Assembly: GCA_025800385.1 (NCBI GenBank)
Contig: JAOXRS010000223.1
Span: 67,823-131,822, forward strand
Origin: Candidatus Albibeggiatoa sp. nov. NOAA
Lineage (GTDB): Bacteria > Pseudomonadota > Gammaproteobacteria > Beggiatoales > Beggiatoaceae
Direction: 5' to 3'
DNA: 64,000 nt
Both the position numbers and the translations under genes were made by a program. Position 1 is the first letter of the stretch. Each line of letters begins with the position of its first letter. Positions 19,822-27,676 of the stretch are shown here, one piece after another. The notes beneath the pieces are model-generated. The model made no database searches. It was not told the DNA's origin and saw only the letters and a list, made by a program, of their open reading frames with translations.

Positions 19822-20730
19822 CTAAGTTAAATTACGCGTAAGTTGATGCCATAAACTGTTCTGCTTCCAGAATAAACTTAATTGCCTGCGCGTGCTTGGT
19901 GATAAGGTTTGGGGCTTAATCGGTGTCCATAAGGCTTCTTTAACCGCACGATAATACCACTTCCATTCCCCTGCTTGTACTGCTCGCACAAAACCAAAGC
20001 ATAAACGAGAAAAAATCATATAACTGGCTTGAGGCAATGGGAAATAACGGCGAATAATCCAAATAGTATTACGGGTAGGATAATAGACTCTGCGCCAATT
20101 GCTGCGATTTACAGGTGATTGACGGTGAATAACGCGGCATTCAGGATCGTAATAGATTTCATACTGTTGCTGCATGACCCGAATCGCGACCTCAATTTCA
20201 TTTTGGTATAAGAAAAATTCACGTGGATACCAGCCCACTTGCTCAAATAATTCACGGCGAATCGCAAAGCCACATCCGACAAAAGCAATAGAATGACTGA
20301 CTTGATTAGTATCAGGTAAATGCCAAGAACGTACAACCTCTTGTTGCGGGTTTTCAATTTGGCAAGCAATCACGCCTACTTTTGATTGAGTTTCAAAACG
20401 GTGGATAATACGATCTAAGGTTTGCAGATCAACAGGGTGAGAATCATCATCTAATACAAAAATATATTCGCCTTGGGCAATTTGAAACCCATCGTTATAA
20501 CCTGCAATACCTGTATTGGTGGGTAGACAAATTGTTTTCAGCCATGTTTGTTGTTGGGTTTGTAGAAATTCGGGCGTGCCATCTTTTGAGCCATTATCAA
20601 CGGCAATCACTTCGATATCTGGGCGGTGTTGAATCAAGCCTTCAAGGTGTTCAAGTGTAAAACGGGTTTCAGTCAGACGATTAAAATTGAGAAAGACGAT
20701 ACTCAACTTTACATTGGATTCTTGCCTCAT
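19822..20730 (-). CDS. family 2 glycosyltransferase
   Basis: This 302-residue GT-A enzyme transfers a sugar from a nucleotide donor to an unknown acceptor. It has LSIVFLNFNR at the N-terminus, AVDNGSKDGT, the acidic motif FVLDDDSHP in the DxD position, and GCGFAIRRELFEQVGW. The overall pattern resembles rhamnosyltransferase-type GT2 proteins. The likely start is the ATG at 20730, which lies 2 nt after the nudC stop codon; a longer frame extends into nudC but its extra 23 residues look non-coding. It is translationally linked to nudC, although no shared function is apparent. Confidence 0.88.
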   Translation of the reverse strand: MRQESNVKLSIVFLNFNRLTETRFTLEHLEGLIQHRPDIEVIAVDNGSKDGTPEFLQTQQQTWLKTICLPTNTGIAGYNDGFQIAQGEYIFVLDDDSHPVDLQTLDRIIHRFETQSKVGVIACQIENPQQEVVRSWHLPDTNQVSHSIAFVGCGFAIRRELFEQVGWYPREFFLYQNEIEVAIRVMQQQYEIYYDPECRVIHRQSPVNRSNWRRVYYPTRNTIWIIRRYFPLPQASYMIFSRLCFGFVRAVQAGEWKWYYRAVKEALWTPIKPQTLSPSTRRQLSLFWKQNSLWHQLTRNLT

Positions 20731-20732
20731 GA

Positions 20733-21578
20733 TTATGCCCTTTTGTTCATTCGCGCAGCATCTTGTTGTTGCTGAATAAACCATTGCAGCATTCTCCAAG
20801 CAATACTTTTTTGCGCGGGTGGTTTCGGTAATTGACTGAAATGATACCAGCCTCCGTCTTCTAATTCATCATGATTCACATTTAACTCACCACTTTCATA
20901 CTCTGCAGTATAAGCCAACATAAGAGAGCTAGGAAATGGCCATTGTTGACTACCAAAGTAACGAATATTCTTCACTTTTAACCCAACTTCTTCCATCACT
21001 TCACGTTCAACAGTCTGTTCTACACTTTCACCCGCTTCAACAAAGCCTGCTTGTACACTGTATACACCGGGACGAAAACGAGGGGAACGAGAAAGCAATA
21101 CTTCCTCTCCACGGGTAATAATGACAATCATAGCAGGAGAAATACGTGGATAATTGACCAAACGGCATTTAGGGCAACGTTTTGCACGCTCACCTTGGCT
21201 TATATCCATTTTAGTGCCACAACGCCCGCAGTATTGATGGTTTTTATCCCAATTTAACACTTGAGTGGCCACACCTGCTAAGGCAAATTGCTCATCAGAT
21301 AAGTCGAAAAGTAAGTCGCGTAAAGCATAAAATTGTAATGTTTGCGGAATATTTTGAATTTGACTCAATTCAACAACATAACAATGTTGACCATCTTGTG
21401 TGCCTAAATAATGTTGGCGGGCAACTTGAGCTGCACTACTTTGGATTTCTACCCAAGTTGGAATGTCTGTGTGCTGAGCCGTTTTTTTGACTAGCAATTG
21501 ACCTCGATAAAAAACTAACCATATCGCTGTTTCTGGATTAATATTAGGTGGAGGCTGAACAGCTTGAATAAAACTCAT
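20733..21578 (-). CDS. nudC: NAD+ diphosphatase / RNA decapping hydrolase NudC
   Basis: This 281-residue Nudix hydrolase cleaves NADH/NAD to NMN and AMP and can remove NAD caps from RNA. It has an N-terminal NudC domain, a four-Cys zinc ribbon (CGRCG ... CPKC), the Nudix box (GFVEAGESVEQTVEREVMEE) and the downstream SQQWPFPSSLM, matching the SQPWPFPxS signature that defines NudC among Nudix proteins. One residue differs (Gln for Pro). The GT2 gene starts 2 nt after its stop. The assignment is firm. Confidence 0.95.
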   Translation of the reverse strand: MSFIQAVQPPPNINPETAIWLVFYRGQLLVKKTAQHTDIPTWVEIQSSAAQVARQHYLGTQDGQHCYVVELSQIQNIPQTLQFYALRDLLFDLSDEQFALAGVATQVLNWDKNHQYCGRCGTKMDISQGERAKRCPKCRLVNYPRISPAMIVIITRGEEVLLSRSPRFRPGVYSVQAGFVEAGESVEQTVEREVMEEVGLKVKNIRYFGSQQWPFPSSLMLAYTAEYESGELNVNHDELEDGGWYHFSQLPKPPAQKSIAWRMLQWFIQQQQDAARMNKRA

Positions 21579-21780
21579 ATTATAAACTCTTTATTATATT
21601 GGATTATCATGTCCGTTCCCCCTCACTAAAAATCGTATAGAACTAGTTTGATGTCGTTTTAATAATAACTAGTCGTTAGATTGTATAACGCTTTCATCAG
21701 TACACAAAATACTTGATTATCAAATTTTAAAAGGTCACGCCTAATTTTTTTTGTAAAACTTTAATCTAGTAATTTAATAT

Positions 21781-22488
21781 TTATTTTTTACGTTCTTGTG
21801 CCCAAGCAATACTACGAGGGAAAAACATTCTATCACCTTCATGTTTCACAAATTGGTACAACTGTGCAGGTCGGTTTGAACCCGTGCGCATTTTGCCATT
21901 AATCGGTGCAACAATATCCGCTCGTGCCACACGCATTCTAAACGAACTTTTATTCAGCTTTTCTTGCATAATGATTTCATATACACGTTGTAATTCACTC
22001 AAGGTAAACTCTTTGGGTAATAAGTGTACAGCAATGTCAGTGTAATCTAATTTAGCACGTAAACGAGAAATGGCCTCACACACAATACGCTCATGGTCGA
22101 ATGCCAAACTCACTTCTACTTTGTCTTGTGTCAATGTATGCCACTTTGCCTCCATGGTATCTGTACCTGCACGCAATGTAACCTCATCAGCTGCAACTAA
22201 TGCAAAATAAGTCACACTTAATGTCCAATCACGTGGGTCTCGGTCAGGCCCTCCATAAGTACAAAGTTGTTCAAGATATTGATTTTCAACCCCTGTTTCT
22301 TCCACTAGCTCCCGCATAGCAGCTTCTTCTAGGCTATTATCGGTCACTGTATTCAGTGCACCACCCGGTAATGCCCACGAATCCTTAAAAGGTTCTGAGC
22401 CACGCTTAATAAGTAATATCTTGAGTTTATCCTCAAAAACAGTGAAAATGGCGATGTCTACCATTACGGTTGGCTTGTTCTTTTCCAT
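21781..22488 (-). CDS. NrtR-like Nudix transcriptional regulator
   Basis: This 235-residue protein has an N-terminal Nudix domain (VDIAIFTVFEDKLKILLIKRG, then WALPGGAL) and a C-terminal winged-helix region (FTLSELQRVYEIIMQEKLNKSSFRMRV), the arrangement of NrtR, which represses NAD metabolism genes in response to ADP-ribose. The Nudix box looks degenerate: REL-x-EE-x-G is intact, but the upstream glutamate position is Asn and the loop is longer. A regulatory rather than hydrolytic role is therefore likely. The internal ATG at 22488 aligns better with the family than the upstream 22533 start. It is monocistronic; nudC lies 200 bp downstream on the same strand and could be a target. Confidence 0.82.
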   Translation of the reverse strand: MEKNKPTVMVDIAIFTVFEDKLKILLIKRGSEPFKDSWALPGGALNTVTDNSLEEAAMRELVEETGVENQYLEQLCTYGGPDRDPRDWTLSVTYFALVAADEVTLRAGTDTMEAKWHTLTQDKVEVSLAFDHERIVCEAISRLRAKLDYTDIAVHLLPKEFTLSELQRVYEIIMQEKLNKSSFRMRVARADIVAPINGKMRTGSNRPAQLYQFVKHEGDRMFFPRSIAWAQERKK

Positions 22489-22812
22489 AAAACCTTGAGT
22501 TATAACTGTCAAAAGTGAAGCAAAGATGACCATCTTTACTCATTTACACACAGTGAATCACGTACTTAAGTAACATTTAACCAAAAGCTTAATAAAAATC
22601 AAGTGAAAGTTATTTCGTTTAACTGCATTTGGTATTAATAGCGTTCATTTAATTTTGCTAGCAATTGGTAGTTTACTGAGTAATATGCGTTGCATTCTCT
22701 GAATATTCAAGAATAGTGGCATTTTGAATAATATGGACATTTTCGACATGTTACTAAGTAAACTATAAGGTAGGTTTCAATTGCTAGCTATTACCTTCAA
22801 AGGAATCATCTT
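22489..22812. other. 324-bp divergent intergenic region
   Basis: This region separates the NrtR-like gene from the SMR transporter operon. It holds a 132-bp palindromic element (22657-22788) and an FNR-like near-match at 22589-22602 (TTAATAAAAATCAA, one mismatch). AAAGGAATCATCTT just before 22813 is the ribosome site of the transporter gene. Confidence 0.55.
22657..22788. repeat. imperfect palindromic element, 132 bp
   Basis: The left arm GCTAGCAATTG then TAGTTTACTGAGTAATATG pairs with right-arm ATGTTACTAAGTAAACTA then CAATTGCTAGC. The two blocks are separated by an 11-nt insertion on the right side. It could be a miniature inverted-repeat element or a large mRNA hairpin. No open frame lies inside it. 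Confidence 0.6.
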
Positions 22813-23145
22813 ATGGGTACGGCATATATTTATTTGCTAGTCGCAATTGTGATGGATGTTACCGCAACCAGTGCTTTAAAAGCATCAAATGAGTTTACTA
22901 GGGTTATGCCCACATTAATTGTATTAATAGGCTTTGTAGGCTCAAATTACTTATTAGCTCTAGTATTACGGACTTTCCCTATAGGTGTCACTTATGCGGT
23001 TTGGTCTGGACTTGGCATTGTTTTAGTCACAGCTGTAGGCTTTATTTTTTACAAACAAGTGCCTGATATTGCAGCTTTAATTGGGATGTTATTTATTGTT
23101 GTTGGTGTCGTTGTAATTAATCTATTTTCAAAGATGGCTGGATAA
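22813..23145 (+). CDS. SMR-family efflux transporter (EmrE-like)
   Basis: This 110-residue, four-helix transporter of the small multidrug resistance family would exchange protons for cationic compounds. It follows EmrE closely: IYLLVAIV in helix 1, GVTYAVWSGLGIVLVT in helix 3 (with the conserved Trp) and ALIGMLFIVVGVVVINL in helix 4. The membrane carboxylate that binds both proton and substrate (Glu14 in EmrE) is Asp15 here, encoded by GAT. Ribosome site AAAGGA is present. The DUF167 gene starts 3 nt after the stop, so they form an operon. The substrate is unknown. Confidence 0.9.
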   Translation: MGTAYIYLLVAIVMDVTATSALKASNEFTRVMPTLIVLIGFVGSNYLLALVLRTFPIGVTYAVWSGLGIVLVTAVGFIFYKQVPDIAALIGMLFIVVGVVVINLFSKMAG

Positions 23146-23148
23146 TAA

Positions 23149-23433
23149 ATGACCTTTTTTTATCAGTGGGATAACCAAGATTTATTGTTAGCAGTGTATG
23201 TACAACCTCGCTCTAGCAAAACACAAATCGTTGGTGTTTATGGTGATCGATTAAAAATCAAAATCACTGCCCCTCCTGTTGACGGTAAGGCCAACAAGGA
23301 GTTGATAAAGTTGCTTGCAAAAACATTCTCTGTCCCCAAATCAAACATTTCTTTACTGAATGGCGAAACCAGTCGTGAAAAGCGTTTCAAAATTCAAACC
23401 CCTCATAAACTTCCTGACTGTATTCAACGCTAA
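23149..23433 (+). CDS. DUF167/YggU-family protein
   Basis: This 94-residue protein of the widespread DUF167 (YggU) family has no established biochemical role. The core motifs are visible: VYVQPRSSKTQIVG, APPVDGKANKELIKLLAK and GETSREKRF. It follows the SMR gene with a 3-nt gap and is probably co-transcribed. In many proteobacteria this family is found next to small membrane protein genes, so the pairing may be positional rather than functional. Confidence 0.92.
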   Translation: MTFFYQWDNQDLLLAVYVQPRSSKTQIVGVYGDRLKIKITAPPVDGKANKELIKLLAKTFSVPKSNISLLNGETSREKRFKIQTPHKLPDCIQR

Positions 23434-23658
23434 ATTAATTTTATTACTAGATAGCTTTAAATTGATTTAAATATTGTTGTTTTTAATATTTTTTTCTTAT
23501 GCATTTTTTCGCCAAAAATATATATAAAACTTACAAATAGACTCAACTAAATCAACCCAGTTAAATACCAAATTGTTCACGAATCCCAATCGAAAATATA
23601 TACAACACGTAGTATACTTGGCAGTTCAGACCGTTGTTACAGGGAATAGCCTAAGCCA

Positions 23659-25176
23659 ATGCCTAACGAAACTGAGCTTAAATTACGCATCGCGCCTGAA
23701 CATGCTAGCGATTTTGCTCAATTGCCTTTATTACAAACTGCAACGCAATATGAGCCAAAAAGTTTATATAACACTTACTTCGATACGCCTAGACATGATT
23801 TTTTACAAGCCCGAATTGGTTTAAGAGTGCGCCATATTGGAAATCAACGCATTCAAACTTTAAAAACAGCGGGTAAAGGCTGTGGTGGTTTGCACCAACG
23901 TCAAGAATGGGAAACCATCATTGAATCTGATACGCCAGACTATAGCGTTTTACCACAAAAAGTATTACCGAAATGGTGTCGAAATAAAAATAAATTACAG
24001 TCCATTCAACCTGTTTTTACAACTGATTTTATCCGCACCCAATGGGATGTGAGTTGTGATGATGGCAGTTTAGTCGAAGTTGTATTAGATCAAGGTGAAG
24101 TCAGAACTGATGACCATCGTCTGCCATTACATGAAGTTGAGTTAGAACTTAAATCAGGTTCACCTGTCAAACTTTATCAGTTGGCTTTAGATTTTCAACG
24201 CTCAATTCCTTTAACTTTAGAAAACCATAGCAAAGCAGCTCGTGGCTATGGCTTACATTATTCGCAACCTTTGCAATATCAAAAAGCAGGCAGTGTCGGC
24301 CTTGACATTGATTTGACTGCAGAACAAGGCTTTGAACAAATCTGTTGGCACTGTATTGCACACCTGCAAGCTAATGAAGATATGGTGTTATATGGGCGAG
24401 ATGTTGAAGGGGTTCACCAGATGCGTGTGGCACTGCGCCGATTGCGTTCTGCTTTAAGCCTATATAAATCCTTAATTCCTGCTGAGACTAATAAATGGAT
24501 TCGGGACGAAATTAAGTGGATTAGCAGTGTACTTGGCGAGGCAAGGGATTGGGATGTATTTATGCTCACCTTGCAATCTGCACAAAAAGTCAGCTCACAC
24601 CAACCAGAGCAACTTGATCCTGTCTTGAAAAAAGTCAAAGCCTTACAGAAACATGCTTATATTAATGTTCGAGAAGCCATGCGTTCTCCGCGTTACACCT
24701 GTTTATTATTAACTTTAGGGCAATGGCTCACCGCGCAAACTTGGCGAGAAAGCCTTGATAAAAAAATGCGTACTAAATTAGAGCAGCCCATTCAAGCATT
24801 TACCAGCAAAGTATTACAAAAACAATATGAGCGTATTTGTAAGAAAGGCAGGCATTTAATCAGGATGCAACCTGAAGCACGGCATGAAGTACGGATTATG
24901 GTGAAAAAGCTTAGCTATGGCATACGATTTTTTTCTGAGCTATATCCTTCTCGAACAACGAAACCCTTTATAAAATCATTGTCTGTGTTGCAAGATGGTC
25001 TGGGCATTCTCAATGACATCAGCGTATCTGAGCAGCTGATTACGCAACTAGAACTTGCAGATGATGAGCCTGCACGCTATTTCTTAGCAGGTTGGTATGC
25101 GCATTTATATCAAACCCATCTCACTGAAATTGCAGAAGTATGGGATGATTTCACCAAACAAGAAACCTTTTGGTAG
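23659..25176 (+). CDS. CYTH and CHAD domain protein
   Basis: This 505-residue protein joins a CYTH domain (triphosphate tunnel metalloenzyme fold) with the signature ETELK at residues 4-8, and a C-terminal CHAD helical domain starting near residue 220 (GVHQMRVALRRLRSAL, then GEARDWDVF). CYTH enzymes hydrolyse triphosphates or inorganic tripolyphosphate, and CHAD domains bind polyphosphate, so a role in polyphosphate or tripolyphosphate handling is likely. The thiO gene begins 10 nt after its stop, giving a two-gene operon. Together with the PAP-type enzyme at 14113 it suggests active polyphosphate storage. Confidence 0.93.
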   Translation: MPNETELKLRIAPEHASDFAQLPLLQTATQYEPKSLYNTYFDTPRHDFLQARIGLRVRHIGNQRIQTLKTAGKGCGGLHQRQEWETIIESDTPDYSVLPQKVLPKWCRNKNKLQSIQPVFTTDFIRTQWDVSCDDGSLVEVVLDQGEVRTDDHRLPLHEVELELKSGSPVKLYQLALDFQRSIPLTLENHSKAARGYGLHYSQPLQYQKAGSVGLDIDLTAEQGFEQICWHCIAHLQANEDMVLYGRDVEGVHQMRVALRRLRSALSLYKSLIPAETNKWIRDEIKWISSVLGEARDWDVFMLTLQSAQKVSSHQPEQLDPVLKKVKALQKHAYINVREAMRSPRYTCLLLTLGQWLTAQTWRESLDKKMRTKLEQPIQAFTSKVLQKQYERICKKGRHLIRMQPEARHEVRIMVKKLSYGIRFFSELYPSRTTKPFIKSLSVLQDGLGILNDISVSEQLITQLELADDEPARYFLAGWYAHLYQTHLTEIAEVWDDFTKQETFW

Positions 25177-25186
25177 GGAGTTTACA

Positions 25187-26287
25187 TTGTCTAATTGCCT
25201 TGTCATTGGTGGCGGTGTCAGTGGAATGTTGACGGCATTACATTTACAAGCTGAAGGCTTAACCGTCACGCTGATTGAAAAAAATGTGCTTGGTCAGGAA
25301 TCTTCTTGGGCGGGTGGGGGTATTTTATCACCGCTTTATCCGTGGCGTTATCCTGAGTGTGTAAAGCAGTTGGCGCATTGGAGTCAAACCCATTACCCTA
25401 ATTTTTTTGAAGATTTATATCAACGCACAAAAATTGATCCCGAGTATATTCGTAACGGTTTTCTGATTTTAGATACAGCTGAAATGGAACAAGCTCAAGC
25501 ATGGGCAGCACAGTACAATGTCCCTATGGAGCAACTCAACAATAAATCTTTAGGTGAAATAGAGCCAGAACTAGGAGAGTATGACACTGCTTTATGGTTT
25601 CCTGATATTGGTCAAGTACGAAATCCTCGTTTAATGAAGTCCTTGCGTAAAGATTTAGAATTAGCAGGAATTGAGGTTAAAGAACATCATCCTGTCACTA
25701 AAATTTGTTCACGCCACAACAAAGTGTATGGTGTTGAAACCGAGCAAGGCGATTTTGGTGCAGATTATGTGGTTGTAACTGCGGGAGCTTGGAGTGGTGA
25801 GTTGCTTGCATCTTTAGGTGTTGAAGCCAATATTCGTCCAATTCGTGGTCAGATGATTATGTTTGAAGCACAACCGGGGTTAGTGTCACGCATTGTATTA
25901 GCTAATAACCATTATGTGATTCCACGCCGAGATGGTCATGTTTTGGTAGGCAGTACGATTGAGGATGCTGGGTTTAAAAAGGTGACAACATTAACCGCTT
26001 TGGAAGATTTAAAGTATTTGGCATTTAACGTCATTCCACGTTTAGCAGATTATACTGTAGTGCATCAATGGGCTGGTTTGCGCCCCGGTTCACCTAGTGG
26101 TATTCCTTATATTGGCCAACATCCAAATATTGAAGGTTTGTTTATTAACGCAGGACATTTCCGTAATGGGATTGTATTAGGCTTGGCCTCAGCACAATTG
26201 TTAACGGATTTAGTGCTACAACGTGAGCCTATTCTTGATCCTGAACCTTATCATATTAATGCTGCTCGTGGAGAGCTTATCATTTAA
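25187..26287 (+). CDS. thiO: glycine oxidase ThiO
   Basis: This FAD-dependent oxidase of 366 residues oxidises glycine to iminoglycine for the thiazole half of thiamine. It has the N-terminal dinucleotide motif VIGGGVSGMLTALHL, then GQESSWAGGGILSPLYPWRY and the C-terminal WAGLRPGSPSGIPYIG, all typical of ThiO. The most likely start is a TTG at 25187, preceded by TAGGGAG at 6 nt and directly leading into the FAD motif. A longer frame from ATG 25097 would overlap 80 nt of the CYTH-CHAD gene and add residues with no family counterpart. No thiS or thiG is adjacent. Confidence 0.93.
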   Translation: MSNCLVIGGGVSGMLTALHLQAEGLTVTLIEKNVLGQESSWAGGGILSPLYPWRYPECVKQLAHWSQTHYPNFFEDLYQRTKIDPEYIRNGFLILDTAEMEQAQAWAAQYNVPMEQLNNKSLGEIEPELGEYDTALWFPDIGQVRNPRLMKSLRKDLELAGIEVKEHHPVTKICSRHNKVYGVETEQGDFGADYVVVTAGAWSGELLASLGVEANIRPIRGQMIMFEAQPGLVSRIVLANNHYVIPRRDGHVLVGSTIEDAGFKKVTTLTALEDLKYLAFNVIPRLADYTVVHQWAGLRPGSPSGIPYIGQHPNIEGLFINAGHFRNGIVLGLASAQLLTDLVLQREPILDPEPYHINAARGELII

Positions 26288-26906
26288 AGCTTTAGTGGTA
26301 ATGACTTATGTGTTAGGACTGGCAGCTTTATTATAGAACCCGTTTGAAATCTTTCATTCACATTATTAATTTGGTAACTAAATTCTGCAAAGTCTTAAAA
26401 ATTGCCAATTTATAACTGTTTGAATTTTAAAAATATATAAAAGCACTTGAAATTCATTAATATAATTTAAAGATGTCAAATGGGTTCTATATTAAGTATT
26501 TTCACATTATGCTTAACTTTTTAACTACGACAGGTTGTTATGTCTTGATAACAAGGTATAGGAAGTTGCTAATTTATACTCTTAGCGAGTCGATATACCC
26601 AACATACTATACTTCACCATAAATTGGGTTACATAGAGCTTTATTGCTCAATTTGTTTCTTGGGTTGTTTGCTTATTACTAATTAAGGCGGCAAAGTACA
26701 ATACTGTATATCTGGTCGTAAATTTTACACTGTAAGTAGTACACATGTAATTTGTCAACATACTTAGGGTTACTTAATAGATGACTATATCTTTAATGTG
26801 TTTGTCTTTTGACCATAACAATGGGCTTTAGTTTATGGTTAGGAGTGCCATTTTATACTCTTGGCGAGTTGATATACCCAGCTACTATACCTTGCCATAA
26901 ATCGAT
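26288..26906. other. 619-bp intergenic region with a diverged direct repeat
   Basis: No gene is supported here. The region contains one complete and one overlapping copy of a sequence of about 110 bp (26556-26675 and 26838-26946). Short open frames are present but lack ribosome sites and do not stay in the same frame between the repeat copies. Confidence 0.55.
26556..26675. repeat. direct repeat copy A
   Basis: This segment is about three-quarters identical to 26838-26946. Shared blocks include TTTATACTCTT, GCGAGT, GATATACCCA, TACTATAC, CCATAAAT, AGCT and CAATTTG-TTCTTGG. Confidence 0.7.
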
Positions 26907-26946
26907 TTATAAAAGCTCTGTCATCCAATTTGCTTCTTGGATTTTC
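26838..26946. repeat. direct repeat copy B (overlaps a gene end)
   Basis: This second copy of the repeat at 26556 runs into the last 40 bp of the DIP1984-family gene. It contains an imperfect hairpin (TGGCGAG ... CTTGCCA), which is less complete in copy A. Confidence 0.7.
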
Positions 26947-27368
26947 ATATCAAGTAAACGACTATCTCTTGCGATTGTATCAGATAACTGACGTATCTCA
27001 ACAATATTTATATTAGGTAAAATTTTAATTTCCCGTTGACTAAACCTATACTGATCAGGTGTGGGTGTAGCCTTATCTACAAGGTTAGTACAAATATAAT
27101 GCTTATAGCGCAACATATCCCTTTTAGTCAGTGCTTCCATCATATTCATACCATTTTCCAGCACAGTCACATTGTTGGTTTTGTTAATACGGATAACAAG
27201 TTGTTCAAGCTTAGTAACTTCTGCATCAAGCTCTTGTAGCAAAGTGGCTGGAGACTCAGTGAACTCATCACCTTCTTGAATTTTAGACGTGGCATAAATA
27301 CGCCTTTTAATCTCTTCCATCTTGGTTTTGATGGCTTTTCTTTCAATTAATGCTTCAGCTAATTTCAT
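26907..27368 (-). CDS. DIP1984 family protein (septicolysin-related)
   Basis: This 153-residue, mostly helical protein matches the DIP1984 family by its N-terminal MKLAEALIERKAIKTKMEEIKRR, the central LEQLVIRINKTNNVT, and the C-terminal MKIQEANWMTEL. Members include proteins annotated as septicolysin, but no biochemical activity is established and no signal peptide is seen. The ATG at 27368 fits the family start; a frame five codons longer is also open. It is monocistronic. The 3' end is shared with a repeat that recurs downstream. Confidence 0.85.
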   Translation of the reverse strand: MKLAEALIERKAIKTKMEEIKRRIYATSKIQEGDEFTESPATLLQELDAEVTKLEQLVIRINKTNNVTVLENGMNMMEALTKRDMLRYKHYICTNLVDKATPTPDQYRFSQREIKILPNINIVEIRQLSDTIARDSRLLDMKIQEANWMTELL

Positions 27369-27676
27369 ATTTTTAACGTACATATTTACGCTATTATTGA
27401 AACGGTAAATACTAGTTTAGATAACCATTATTTGCAAGTACTATTCGGCATAGAACACAAATGAGAAATCTTAAGCTGTTTATAGTCAATTCCGTCCCAA
27501 ATAGATATTAGGCCATGTTGGCGTTTGATCTTCTAATACATACTAATATGTAAGAAAATCAAAAAACTACCAATTTTAAGTGCTTTTTTTTACAACTTGT
27601 TGTATATAAAGATTTTTTACGAAATACCAACAGAACCTAGTTTTTTACTAGAAAATGGTTAAATATAAATAACCAA
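27369..27676. other. 308-bp gap, nothing recognised
   Basis: This AT-rich region lies upstream of the DIP1984 gene and downstream of the methyltransferase gene on the same strand. No gene, hairpin or RNA is evident. Confidence 0.45.

Noticed and set aside
22589..22602. FNR site upstream of the NrtR-like gene
   Set aside because: One mismatch to consensus, but the region is so AT-rich and the gene so unrelated to oxygen that I do not list it as a separate regulatory call.
22740..22812. Guanidine riboswitch upstream of the SMR gene
   Set aside because: SMR genes are often preceded by guanidine riboswitches, so I looked for the paired ACGR loops of the mini-ykkC type. Only an isolated CGAC is present and no pair of short hairpins with these loops can be drawn.
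25097..25186. N-terminal extension of thiO from ATG 25097
   Set aside because: The extra 30 codons overlap the end of the CYTH-CHAD gene in another frame, do not resemble ThiO, and the TTG at 25187 has a good ribosome site and leads straight into the FAD motif.
26474..26623. 49-codon open frame over repeat copy A
   Set aside because: The repeat copies carry an indel that would change the frame between them, so protein-level conservation is not supported; no ribosome site.
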